64,000 nt of DNA from NCBI GenBank assembly GCA_021234155.1, contig JAJEKV010000047.1, forward strand, positions 11,222,201 through 11,286,200. The letters are read 5' to 3'. The notes beneath the pieces were generated by a model that saw only the letters and a list, made by a program, of their open reading frames with translations, had not been told where the DNA came from and made no database searches. The DNA is from Isoetes taiwanensis. Its lineage: Eukaryota; Streptophyta; Lycopodiopsida; Isoetales; Isoetaceae. A program made the translations under genes and the position numbers. This document shows, in pieces, positions 46,171 through 56,685 of this stretch (its first letter is position 1; every line of letters begins with the position of its first letter).

Positions 46171-47367
46171 ACACTACTGAGCTAACTTATTTTCCTTGTT
46201 TTTTATTTTACTAATATTTCATTGTTGTCTTTGTTTGGGCGGGCTTAAAACAAGCGTTAAGGGTCATGGTGGTGGTCCGCGCTTAGTAAGTTGTTTGAGC
46301 ACTTTCACATAGGGTTTTACAAAATGAGACGTAAAAAAAACCATGGTTCACTTTAATACAGCGAGAATGAAAAGACTCCTCCACGCAATGCGTTTGGTTC
46401 CGGCGGTTTTGCAAAAATTAAGAGACCCACAAAATGACAAAGCGCTGGTGGTGTCCCAATATCGAAAGCCACCAGCTGACTTATAAATAATTTGATCTGA
46501 TGGTTTTCGCCACTGGGGACCCGGATCTTAGACGCATTTTCTCGCTCGAGCACCACGGCCGGTTTAGCCCATAGCGAGGCGCAATGTTGTCTCCGTCGAC
46601 ATAGACCGGACAAAATAAATTTCATCGGGACCGGGATAAGCTCTTGTGAATCCTTTCACGATGAAAACGAGGAATTGGGAGCAAAAATGGTGTTTGGCGA
46701 TGTAAAAGGCACATATCTGAAAATCCGGCCTCCACTTACGGGAAGAAGAAATGAGGAGGTGGAGTTAAATCGATCCGAGCCCGTGGTGCACGAGCGGAGA
46801 AACGACTGTACTGTACCATTGGAATCGAAGGGGCGTCTACGCTGTTATAACCTCGCAAAGAGACTGATCCTAAGGGAGAGAGAGTCCGTGGATTTGGGAA
46901 GAGCCACCTCAGGTATAAATTTATCTGACGACATTTTAAACTATCTTTCATTGTAATCTATGTGTTCACAATTTTAATATATTTTGATGAAGATTTCTCA
47001 ACCTGAAAACTTTGTCTCTTCAACAATGCTTAATTAGAACAATTCTTTTTTGATTCATGATTTGGACTCTTTCTCTTTTCTATGTTTGATTTTCTTAGTA
47101 CTTATATTAAGCTTGCAAAAACACAAAACTATATTTCCTTCTATTTTCAACAACAAATACTTAATGAGTTTTTAAATGTAATGTCTTTCTCCTCAAAACA
47201 AGCTTTTTTTTTTTTTGCCCTTCTTAAAAAATGAAAAGGCTTCAAAAATGTTGCTTTTTTTGGGGTATTTCGAATGCTATTTGCTCAACAATCTATTTTG
47301 CTCCCTATTTTGTCCATTTTTTTCAAGTTTCCAATTTTTATAAAGGAATCTTTCAAACGCACTTCTT

Positions 47368-47397
47368 AAATAAGTGCGTTTCATTTTAAACCTTGTT
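47368..47397 (-). repeat. Right terminal inverted repeat
   Basis: Reverse complement of the left repeat with one difference. Internal to it AAGTGCGTTTGAAAG recurs in inverse order, giving the palindrome AAACGCACTT...AAGTGCGTTT across 47354-47384. Confidence 0.85.
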
Positions 47398-48223
47398 TCT
47401 TAGTCTTGGCTTTACTGGTTTGATTTGGTCCAAGCATCATCTCGGCATATATTTATTTGTTTCAATTGAAAATATCTATTACAGAGCTCAGATTGTCCTT
47501 GCCCAGTACAGTACAACCACAGATACTTACTATAACTCACAAATTCAAGACCATGGCAAGGGAAGCCTGCAAAGCCAATAACATTACAAGAACACCCTTA
47601 AAAGCCTTTGAAAAATCCTATGATTCTGCCATTGAATCATACATTCTTGCTGCGCCCTTTTTGGACCCCAACAGCCTATTTTGATGCAAACAGATGCCCA
47701 GGATTCAAACGATCCGGTCCAATACCATTATCATATGAACATCCGTTCAGTTGTCTTTAAAAAGCTGGATGCATCTCTTGGAGCTATTGATTGAGTCGGC
47801 AAGTAACATTAGTGTGCCACCACCAACGTCTGTCATAGGGCTTACGCATGTGGACAGGGTAGAGACTTCGACTGAGGAATTATTGCACACTGGACATGCA
47901 GATATTTCCACTTTTGAGACATGTAGGCCACTAGAATATGATCAGCACACACTGGCCCTGAGTCTGCATATTGTCGGTATTGAGGAGACGAGTGGTTAAT
48001 CTTTAATTTTCTACTATCGTCATCTATTGTACCATCATTTCCCAGTAGTAATTAACATAATTTTCTATTTATATGTGTCATATGGTCAATTGGTCACGTG
48101 GACATAAACATTTCATTGCTACTCAACTAAGACAATTCATTTTTATTCATGTCTATAGACTTGTTAATGTTGTTTTTGGGTTGCCCCTAGGGGGGCAAAC
48201 CCTCGTTTATGTGGGTTTGTGGG
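47398..48223. other. Upstream region of MYG1
   Basis: No recognised gene. Short frames (47457-47684, 47751-47999) have no family resemblance. The region presumably includes the MYG1 promoter, but no element was assigned. Confidence 0.45.
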
Positions 48224-48259
48224 ATATACTGAGTATATGCTGGAATATACTCAGTATAT
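48224..48259. other. 15-bp perfect inverted repeat at the MYG1 start
   Basis: ATATACTGAGTATAT (48224-48238) and ATATACTCAGTATAT (48245-48259) are perfect inverses around GCTGGA. The right arm overlaps the ATG at 48258. In mRNA the hairpin would lie at or just before the start codon and could influence start choice. Confidence 0.75.
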
Positions 48260-48263
48260 GTTG

Positions 48264-49044
48264 ATGACTGCTAAAAACCCTTTGTTCCCTGTAAATGCAC
48301 GGTCAGTTGCGTTGTGGATCAAGGATGTTTTGGACCGGGTAACTGGCACGAAAAAATGGAAAAAAGAAATGAGGAGAGCCATTTTGCCTCCAGTTGCTGC
48401 TTTCGTGCTCGCCAGTTCAGGGATGAATGCATATGCTGGAGTGGCCGGTGTCTCCTTGAAGCCCAAGCGCATTGGGACACATGATGGGACTTTTCATTGC
48501 GATGAAGCATTAGGGTGTTTCCTCATTCGTCTTACGGACAAGTTCGCAGGTGCAGAGATAGTTAAGACCAGAGACCAGAAGGTTAGTGTTTAGTTAGACC
48601 AGTTTTGTTAGTACTTTTCGTGTGTCTGTTTGCATAAATGTCTAGTCTAATACACGTCCACAAACGAAGCTCTTAATGCTGGGAATAAACGCTTACCTAT
48701 GCATATGTATATGTAACACTCTGCACAAACATTTTGGTCGCAATGCTGTCTAAGCTTATTACAAACTAATGCTTTTCCTGAACTAATAACTAACATCCTT
48801 TTAATGTGTTTCTGGCACTGCAGCGAATCGGTAATTGGTCTGATCCATTATTATTGTACTTACTAGTTACAATAATACTTTGCTAATTCAGGACATAATT
48901 TTACAGATTTTAGATCAGTTGCATGCTGTGTTGGATGTTGGAGGCATGTATGATGCTAAAAGGGATCATCATCAGCGGGGTTTTGATCATTGCTTTGGAA
49001 ATGGATTTAAAACAAAGCTTAGTAGTGCGGGTCTTATATACAAG
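48264..49044 (+). CDS. MYG1: MYG1 exonuclease family, exons 1-2 only
   Basis: MYG1 (UPF0160) proteins are DHH-family 3'-5' RNA exonucleases acting in nucleus and mitochondria. Exon 1 (ATG 48264, alternatives 48258 and 48237, to 48581, donor GTTAGT) has a basic, targeting-like N terminus (about 60 residues), then KRIGTHDGTFHCDEALGCFL, IRLTDKFAGAEIVKTRDQK. Exon 2 (48907-49044, acceptor TTTTACAG, donor GTTGGC) has LHAVLDVGGMYDAKRDHHQR and FGNGFKTKLSSAGLIYK. Both exons are in phase 0 and join cleanly. The metal-binding HDGTFHCDEA and DHH are kept, but the usual RYDHHQ reads RDHHQ, two residues shorter. Downstream exons (HFGKEII..., NQYDTD...) are not seen. They could lie past the right edge, after TE-filled introns, or be lost. 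Confidence 0.8.
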
Positions 49045-50669
49045 GTTGGCTTGATTTTCATTCCATTTTTGTCTCCTATATTACATGTCTATTTTCATTG
49101 AGATGGTATTGAGAGAGTGGCGTCGACAGTCTTTATATTTTTCCAACACTGAAGAAAAAGGAAGGGTCCAGGAAAGAGGTTCAGTCCTTAGAAGATTTAT
49201 CTATTCCAAGATGGAAAGGAAGTGACACGGAGGTTGTCATGTTTGTAGAAAAAATCAGCATAGTATAAGTTCTAAATTTTTAAGTGAATTAGAAGTTCCA
49301 TTGTTCTGTTTTCCCTAGCTAGATATAATTGATTATGCTCTTCCTACACAGCAGCCTTCGATCTGTATGTGATGCACCATCTTCATAAGGAACCGGATGT
49401 TCTTGCAACCACAAAATTATAGGGAACATATGGATCATAGTCATGAGGATCTTTACAGCCTTTTCCAGAAGAACTGGCAGATTTGTAGCGTGTGCTTTCA
49501 GTAAGGGGCTCTGGGTGAGAGCAACTTTAGGTGATAAATCAGGTAATTGTTTATTCTTTTGTCCAGCCTGAATTACCGAGCATGTATATATCATCGCATT
49601 ATTTAGATTGGTGAAGATCCTACCTATGTAGCCGCTGTCTTGGCATAGAGTCTTACCGTAGAATATGAGTTCAATATAACCTCTGTATGGAATTTTTCCG
49701 GATGTCATCTCTAATGCTGTGAAGAATAGACGAACATAGCCAGAATGGTTCTGCTTAGTTTGATTGTTCCTTGCAGAAATGTTCAGGATTGCCATAATAG
49801 ATTCTTCTTGCCAGGGAATAAAACGGCAAAGGTGGGCTTCATGTCAGCTGCATTTCTTTTAACCGAGATTGAGCATACCTGCTCTGATATATTTATTATT
49901 TATAGACAAACTTTAAGTATTTTTGTGATTTCTCCCTAATATTTCATTGATATTTCCTTCATGCTGCATTGCATAGATGCTAAGGCTGTCTTCAAGGCTG
50001 TAGTTCAAATTCACTTCAGTCATGTGCTGCTTTACAATTCAATTGCACTCCCATTGTTCAAACTTGAGGCCTTATTTAATTAGACTAGTTACTTATGTTT
50101 GACACAGAAAATTCTGTCTACACAACAAAGACAATGTGTTTTACGTTTAACATTTTGCATTTGATAGCATGCCATTCTGATTAATTGTCCCATCGCATAC
50201 CCCTAAGCAGTGCAATTGTTTAAGCATTCAACATTACAACTTACCCATGTTATTAAAAGTTGTAGAAATTGAAAGTTGTAAGGCATGTTATTGTATTCAT
50301 CTTATATCTCTATGGCTTTTTATTTTCCTCTTTTCTTCCAACCCACATGGGATTTGATGCATATGAACACACAATGGATTCATACCAAATGAAGGTGTTA
50401 CCGACCATAGCTAGAGCTCTGCCTACTTACATGAAGATGAAGATCAATTCCTTGAGTATGACAGGATGCTATGCAGCTACAACTAGGTTATTGCCCAATG
50501 AATAGTAGGGTGTTCAGAAGAACTCTCATACAACATATGTTCCATGTCCGTTCTTCATGAGAATGATACTTTGCAGATGAAAAGAAGCTTTGTAAAAGAT
50601 GTGGAGGCCCCAAAAAGCTTAACAATGGATGGCTTCTCAATAAAACAACTCAAAAAAAAAAGAAATGTA

Positions 50670-50691
50670 CGCGGCGGCCTTGGCCGCCGCG
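50670..50691. other. 22-base GC palindrome in AT-rich DNA
   Basis: CGCGGCGGCC and GGCCGCCGCG form a perfect 10-bp stem around TT, just after an A-rich run (CAAAAAAAAAAG). All ten pairs are G-C in an otherwise AT-rich region. Possible transposon end or solo foldback; no partner found. Confidence 0.75.
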
Positions 50692-50840
50692 ACAAACTCC
50701 TTGTATTACTAATTACTATCCACTTCAATGTAGAATGTAGATGTTACATATGCAATGGTATGAATAGGAAATAAGATAATGTGAAGATATGAAGATGGGG
50801 ATGCATTATTGTTTTTGTTATCTAGATTTTAGGAGGAATG

Positions 50841-50997
50841 GTGTAAAACTCTGCAGTCCAATAAATAGTATATATGTAATAGTATGAATACCTTAAATGT
50901 GAGTTGTGAGGAGGAGGAGGAGTGTAAAACTCTGCAGTCCAATAGATAGTACATATGTAATGGTATGAATACCTTAAATGTGAGTTGTGAGTTGTAC
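50841..50997. repeat. 81-bp tandem duplication
   Basis: GTGTAAAACTCTGCAGTCCA begins units at 50841 and 50922, each ending CCTTAAATGTGAGTTGTGAG. They differ at a few positions and by a GGA-repeat. Confidence 0.85.
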
Positions 50998-51395
50998 GGA
51001 GCCATTCTCCAATTCTTTTCCTGCTGCACTTTTTTCTCGTCAAAGAAAACCGATCTTTAGGTTAAGTACAGAGTCATAACTTCTAGGTACCATAGTTTTT
51101 GTTGATTCTAATTTCCTTAGCAAGTAGAGAGTTCAGATTTGTATTAATACTTGTGGACTAGTTAATGTTTGTTGAATTTGCTTGTTTAATTGTGCAATTT
51201 CAAAGGGATCTGATACGAAATACCGTGCTGAAAACTAGTCACTCAAATCTGCTTATCTGACACAAAAAGACGAAACATGAAAACACACTTTCGGGCCACA
51301 GGAGGGCAACCCGTCGTGCGCAGCACCTTGTTATGTTGGTATTGTGTGCGCATCTCATAGAGATATGGATTTTAGCGCATTTAGAAAAACGTTAT

Positions 51396-53696
51396 CAATC
51401 CACTCCATTTGTTCGACATTCTCATGAGGAAGAGCATGCGTGCATGCATGTTTTCCATGCAATTTTGGACCATTGCTCTCGTTTCTTATATCTTCAGCTT
51501 CTCAAATCGACATTTCTTCTTCCTATCAGCAATTATCTTTCTTTTCCTCTTAACTATGCAGAGGAGGGGCTTCTTCCTGCATGGATAGACCATTCTTGAT
51601 GTTTCTCATTCTCTTTTTTCCATCCCGACCTGGTTGTCTTTTGTCCTTCATGATTCTTAAGAGTTTAAGCAGAGTACTCTTCTTGTCGGGAGTTTTGATA
51701 CATGATGCGAGTCCAATCATGAGAATGCCATTGATCTACTCCGTTGGATCAACATTCTCATGAAAACGTTCCTACTGCAGATCATGCACAAGTTGGGTTT
51801 CGGGCCCACCCTTTGCGGAACAATGTGGAAGTTATTGAAGTCTGCCAAGGCCACTGTTCCAAGGTGAGCCTTTTGACATTTTCTTGGTGGGAAGGGGGAT
51901 TAGACAAGGATGCCCTTTGGCTCCCTTTCTATTTACCATTGTTGTGGAGGGGCTGTTGTAGCTTCTTCGATGCACGATGGATGGTTTTTTCCTCCAAGGT
52001 TTGCGCATGGCTGAATCTGCAATCACTTACAGGCTACTGACACCAACTTGTAGAGGATTAAGTAACTTCTAGATATTTTCTCTCTAGAATCTGGGTGTTT
52101 GCTCAATTGGAAAAAATGGTTTTGGACGCGCCAGTTCCTGCGCGTGTGCAGCAATATCCGTCGATGGTTGTTCCTCCAAACACTGTTACAAGGCTCTTAG
52201 GTGTTCCTTTTGGCATTGGCATTTTTGGCACACAGGTTTGGGACCAGGTTATTTTGGGTTTGTAGAAACATGTGTGGTGGAGAGGCGCATCAATGTCAAT
52301 GGCAGGCCGTGTTGAATAACACTCTTGTATATATTGCATCTGCTTTGTTGGCCCCAGCTTCTAAGTTCAAAGAAATTGTTGCCACGATTCGTAACTTTGT
52401 GTGTGGCGGCAATGAATCAGGAGCAGTGGTCAAGGTTGCTTGGAAGAAATATTTACGGTCAAAGAAAGATGGTTGTTTGGGTATGATGGATTTAGCTCTA
52501 CACAGTAAGATTTTAATTTCAAAGTTCATTTGGAGGATTTTGTTAGGATAGATGTAGTCTTGTGGGATGCAGCTGTTAATGTAAGCTATTGAACATTCTA
52601 GTGCATTAGGAAAACTGACGCTTGTCCCATACCTTCCTTGGTATTGTTCTTTCCATCGAAGCCACCTCCACATGCATCTTCTTTCCTTCAGGAGGTTCTT
52701 AAAGCATGGAAAGCTGTGAGTTTATTAGCCTCTTTACATCCTTCAAATTGGTCTCAAACCTCCTCACCTTTTCTTTGGGTACCTTTGCCCCATCTCCTTG
52801 ACTCTTCACCACTTGTTTCCAACATGCATCCCAAGACACAGCACAGATGGCTCTCAGCGGGTATAACTTATCTTCAGGCCTGGTACTCTGATGGTTGACT
52901 CCGCTCTTGGCAAGACTTTAAGGACACCTACAGGTTGAATTGGCTGGACTATTACACATGGGAAGTGGTGGCTGACAACATCCCATTACTGCCTAATATT
53001 GCTACTGAATGCATATGGAAGTTTACAATGGACATTTGTTGGGATAGGCACTTCGTCAAGAATTGCTATAAGCATCTCACTATACAGCCTCCTTTGCCTC
53101 CTTCTCTTCACTGGCAAAGGGCAGTTCCAGTTGCCAATTATCGGCTTGTTTGGTCCAGAGTTTGGGACAAGAACATTCCTCCGAAGCAGTCTATTTTGCA
53201 TTGGCAAGTTGTGCATTGGGCACTGAGGGTTAATGTCAGAGTTCGCTCTTTTAGGCCAGTTGTCAGCCCTTTTTGTCCAGTTTGCAAAATTGCCCTCTAG
53301 TCATTGGAGCATTCTTTTATCCTATGTGATCACCTCCGACCCATTTGGGGTACTGTTCGCACGTCTTTCCGCGCCCCTCGAGCCAGGATATCCTCCTCGG
53401 TTTTCTTCCTCCCAGGTGGCCACGCTTTAACAAGTGGGCATTTAATATTTGCAGGGCCCTAGTCTACTGGGTGGTATGGAAATATAGATGTCAAGTGGCA
53501 AGCGCGCTCCTGCTGCAAACCTTTATTAAGAGTTTAAATCTCGTCTACGTGATCAGTATTTGGCTTCTAGGTTATACGATGATGTTAAGAATGAGGTATG
53601 GGGTTATCCCCACTTTCCTTAGCATTCCTTTGTAATATAACTTTCGTTTAATATAGTTTTCTCGTTCTTCCAAAAAAAAAAAAAAAAAAAAAAAAA
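51396..53696 (+). mobile_element. LINE (L1-like), 5'-truncated, with poly(A) tail
   Basis: Plus-strand pieces of a non-LTR retrotransposon ORF2. GIRQGCPLAPFLFTIVVEGL (from about 51896) is an RT core motif. SMSMAGRVELNNTLVYIASA and KDGCLGMMDLALHSKILISK (52290-52550) are from the region after the RT. HWQVVHWALRVNVRVRSFRP then CPVCKIAL..LEHSFILCDHLRPIWG (53190-53365) is the C-terminal zinc-binding RT domain. A run of 25 A ends the element at 53672-53696. Endonuclease and most of the RT are missing and stops are common. The first ~350 bp include a short internal duplication (GACATTCTCATGA at about 51415, CAACATTCTCATGA at about 51750). Confidence 0.8.
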
Positions 53697-53850
53697 TCAT
53701 GAGGAAGAGCATGTATGCGTGCATGTTTTGCATGCAATTTTGGACCATTGGTCTCATTTCTTATAGCATAAGTCTTCTTCAACTTCTCAAATTAGTGTGT
53801 CTTTTTTGTCCCAATAATTTTCTTTCTTTTCCTCTTGAACCCACCCTCCC
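53697..53850 (+). repeat. Copy of the LINE 5' segment after its poly(A)
   Basis: TCATGAGGAAGAGCATGTATG and the next ~150 bp match 51421-51570 (TCATGAGGAAGAGCATGCGTG; GCAATTTTGGACCATTG; TTTCTTTTCCTCTT). The match is much longer than a target-site duplication. It means either two head-to-tail family members or insertion of the LINE into a related copy. Confidence 0.7.
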
Positions 53851-54055
53851 CCTTTAATTATGTATACTGATTCTCTCCTCCCTTAATTATGTATACTCAG
53901 TTGTGTCCTCCGGGACGGTATTGAACTGTCCTATACAATTGTACAAATGTGCCGAAGATACTTATTATGCTAAGGTTTTTCCTCTAAACCCTTCCCGGGG
54001 AGGGCGTTAATCCTGTCAGTAATGTTCTAAAATTTCTCTGCATGATTGGGGGCTT
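53851..54055. other. Short gap between LINE remnants
   Basis: Contains TTAATTATGTATACT duplicated at about 53856 and 53885. No coding motif. Confidence 0.5.
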
Positions 54056-54925
54056 AGCTTGTTTAAAACATTGGTTCAAGCCGTGCTACTGTATGGGTTC
54101 CTATATGGGGACCTAGCATCTCTGCCAAGTTATGGAATCAAATAGAAACAATTCAGAAGCTATTTTTGAGAAATGTGCTTGGCATAAAAGCTCAGATACC
54201 GCATGCAATTATGCTTGCAGAGGCAGGTATGTTTCCATTAGAATTGGAAGCACTATTTCATACTGTAAATTTCATTAATAGGGTTAGAGATCAATCACCA
54301 GAATGCTTATCCCATCAAGCAATAATGGTTTCAGAGCAGCAAGGTTGGATGCATGATTTCAAAACCTGGGCAGGAAAATGGGGTCTGAATGAGGAAAATT
54401 GGCCTGAATGTAAGACAGATGCAAGAGCTATTATAAAGACTTGCAATTGAACGCTTATGGCAGCACCAAGGTAGTAGAATGCTTCATTACAGAACTCAGA
54501 TAAATCACATGGACGAGTATAAGAGCCAAGAGTATTTTTGGTCAGAAATGCCGACGCATCTAAAGCATGCCATAGCTCGTTATAGAACGAGCTCGCATAA
54601 ATTGGGAGTTGAGACAGGCAGATGGTCAAATACTCCACTTGAAGACAGGGTATGCAGAGCTTGTGATTCTTATGGTGTAGAAGATGAGGCACATGTACTC
54701 CTGCATTGCACGGCTTACAACGAGATCGTGGAACAGTTTGAAATCCAAGCGTCAGATCTTCAATCATTGTTTTCTATCTCTTATTATGAGTTAGGATTAT
54801 ATTTGAAAGCGGTAGATAGTCATTGTACTTTGATATTAAAAATATGATGTACTTTGCTGGTTGGCCTCTCAAGGCCCTAAGTGAGCAAGACTAAATAAAT
54901 AAATAAATAAATATTTGGTTATTGG
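54056..54925 (+). mobile_element. Non-L1 LINE C-terminal fragment with (AAAT)n tail
   Basis: Pieces read as the thumb and C-terminal region of a LINE RT protein. KLFLRNVLGIKAQIPHAIML, AEAGMFPLELEAL and HTVNFINRVRD (54155-54290) are followed in a shifted frame by HAIARYRTSSHKLGVETGRW and DRVCRACDSYGVEDEAHVLL, HCTAY (54479-54846), a CCHC-like terminal motif. The element ends in AAATAAATAAATAAATAAAT (about 54892-54912), not poly(A). Tetranucleotide tails and this C-terminal style are usual in animal CR1/L2/Jockey-type LINEs and differ from plant L1. Frameshift between the two pieces; N terminus absent. Confidence 0.7.
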
Positions 54926-56685
54926 ATAGCATGCGATGTGCGGCTACCTACTCTCAACCACTGTAACAAATCTACTGAGATGGATGAATGAAAGAGCCTG
55001 ATGTCCGCTTCTTCTTATTTTATTTTGCCACGTTGACCTCCCAGAATATCTATGAAAGTGACATTTGTGCAATGTGAAACGGTGCATCAAATTCAGGCGC
55101 CAAGTGGCATAATATTATTGGAAGATGCTAGAATCGTGCAAGAACGTGCCCTCTTTTACAAGGTGGTCATGCTCTATTTTGAGGGCAACATTCCTTTAAA
55201 AAACCTATAACACGTGCCGGTTGGAAGAGGTGGCTGAATTTGTTTCACCAATTTTACATCTAGTTTTCACTTAAGTAGGAAAAACACGATGTTAATAAAA
55301 TAGATATATGGTGATTTATCTATTGGATTGAATTTCATGTAGTCTGGAATCTAAAGTCATGGAAGTAGTAGTATGCTTCTTAGTTGATTCCTTTATGGTT
55401 ATAATACATGCTTTGCCACTTTTTATGGAACTTGCAAGAAAGGAAAAACATGAATTTTGAGGCTAAACTAACCTATGAATGATGCTATCTTTACCGCAGT
55501 AAAAACATCATTATTAAGATTAAGAACATCTGCCATTGAAATAAAGATGGCAAAGGGAAAGAAAGAAATCAAAACACAGAAAAATGAATAAGGGAGATAG
55601 TGACAAAAGCAAAACAAAGATGAACGAATGAAAGGAACGAAAGCAAAAAAGAAAGGTAAATGAAAGAAAAAGAGGGGAATATCTAATAAGACCTCAAAGT
55701 AACAAGTATGGTATCTTGAAGTTGATTTTATAAAGATATATAGTAGAAAAAGATGCCATTATTCAAATGCTAAAGAAGAAGGAATGAAAGTAACACGTAT
55801 GGTACCTTGAAGTTGAATTTTCTAAAGACATGTAGTAGAAAAAGACGCCATTATTCAAATGCTAAAGAAGAAGGAAAGCAAGAAAAGGAAATAAAAAGGT
55901 AGAAAAGGGAGTCCACTAGACTATATATATGACATAAATATAGACGATGATAGACTATATGTATGACATAAAGATAGACGATAAATCACTTATTATAAAA
56001 TATAAGGTCTCCAATATATTTCTTTTTTTTTTTTTTTGGAAAAGATGAAAAAAATTTTACATTAAGAGTTAAAGTTACACAATTAACATATCTCATCTAG
56101 TTGTGTAAGGAAGCATGCCTCGGGAACACAAGCTTGAAGCACTGTGTACTTACTTCAGGAGACTGGTTAGAAGAATTAATTTGAAGACACTAAATCTAAA
56201 TACAGTCTTTCACGTCTGTATGAAGGGAGGAACATCTATTACATTGGCAAATGTTTTTTTTTTCAAAATTTTGCTTAAAGGAAAAAGTTTTTAATCAATT
56301 TTTTTAATGGACCATTGGTTTTAAGGATCTTATCTTAGGGCCACTAAAATATCTAGGAGTCGAGAAGATATTATCACGGCATCAAGCTTATAACAGAAAA
56401 AAGTGAACCATTTAAATATAAATGAGGAACCTTTATATAAATAATAGAATGTATATAAAGGTGGACATTGAAGCTAATAAAAGAAAAGCCTTTATATCCA
56501 CAAATATTTTTGCTATATGCTACATTTTTTGTGATATAGTTCGTGGTGCATCCCTTCCTCATGCATTTGGGGTGGTTGTTTGTAGCAGTCTCACAAATAG
56601 GGCGACGAAGTTGGAGCTCCTGACTATGGCAATGATTTGCATTTTGCAGGAGCATCCTAAAGTATTGCCTTCATAGCCAAAATGA
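54926..56685. other. Intergenic with small tandem repeats
   Basis: A 91-bp unit (AACAAGTATGGTATCTTGAA / AACACGTATGGTACCTTGAA) is duplicated at 55701-55880. A 34-bp GACTATAT(A/G)TATGACATAAA unit is duplicated at about 55920-55985. A run of T at about 56020-56037 precedes GGAAAAGATG, a possible minus-strand retroposon tail. No gene. Confidence 0.55.

Larger units (their letters stand above)
42340..46960 (+). pseudogene. ParB-like / beta-class DNA methyltransferase gene, decayed
   Basis: A start exon ATGGCCAC is followed by donor GTAAGT (42348). Later pieces: 43079-43389, 43748-44161 (Cys-rich, CCEACPDKSSAI and CGYLETKNEKKSSCPC), 44168-44410 with HIYVGVTDEEAKVIAVSHNL and SLIDKIRFMH, which resembles ParB-like domains. 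A helical piece follows (LLSLLEKVVAKEFTLGEMAK, about 45160-45250). Then LRVVEGDC and, about 30 residues on, RDIPYGFKIKG (45670-45785), fitting motif IV with DIPY where active enzymes have DPPY. From 46470 LINNLIQWFSPLGTRILDAF, SRSSTTAGLA and KINFIGT fit the C-terminal AdoMet motif (usual F.GS.TT, here FSRSSTT). DPPY before F.GxG is the beta-class order of N4-cytosine/N6-adenine methyltransferases. Changed motifs and stops imply an inactive copy. Exon borders are approximate. Confidence 0.55.
38454..47397. mobile_element. 8.9 kb TIR transposon with transposase-like and DNA methyltransferase-like genes
   Basis: The two ends are 30-bp inverted repeats beginning AACAAAGTTTAAAATGAAAC (left) and AACAAGGTTTAAAATGAAAC (right, minus strand), 29 of 30 identical. 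TCTT lies immediately outside on both sides (38450-38453 and 47398-47401), a candidate 4-bp target duplication. The subterminal motif AAACGCACTT is repeated at both ends. Inside, a minus-strand pseudogene with LDNTTRENKN and GHTH motifs diverges from a plus-strand pseudogene with ParB-like and beta-class DNA methyltransferase pieces. Palindrome arrays lie within it. I do not recognise the superfamily. Both genes have stops, so this copy is probably not autonomous. Confidence 0.75.
49045..51395 (+). other. Presumed MYG1 intron or 3' flank
   Basis: No further MYG1 exon was recognised. Frames at 50269-50505 and 50544-50774 match nothing known. The region contains a GC-rich palindrome at 50670-50691 and a tandem duplication at 50841-50997. 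Confidence 0.45.
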
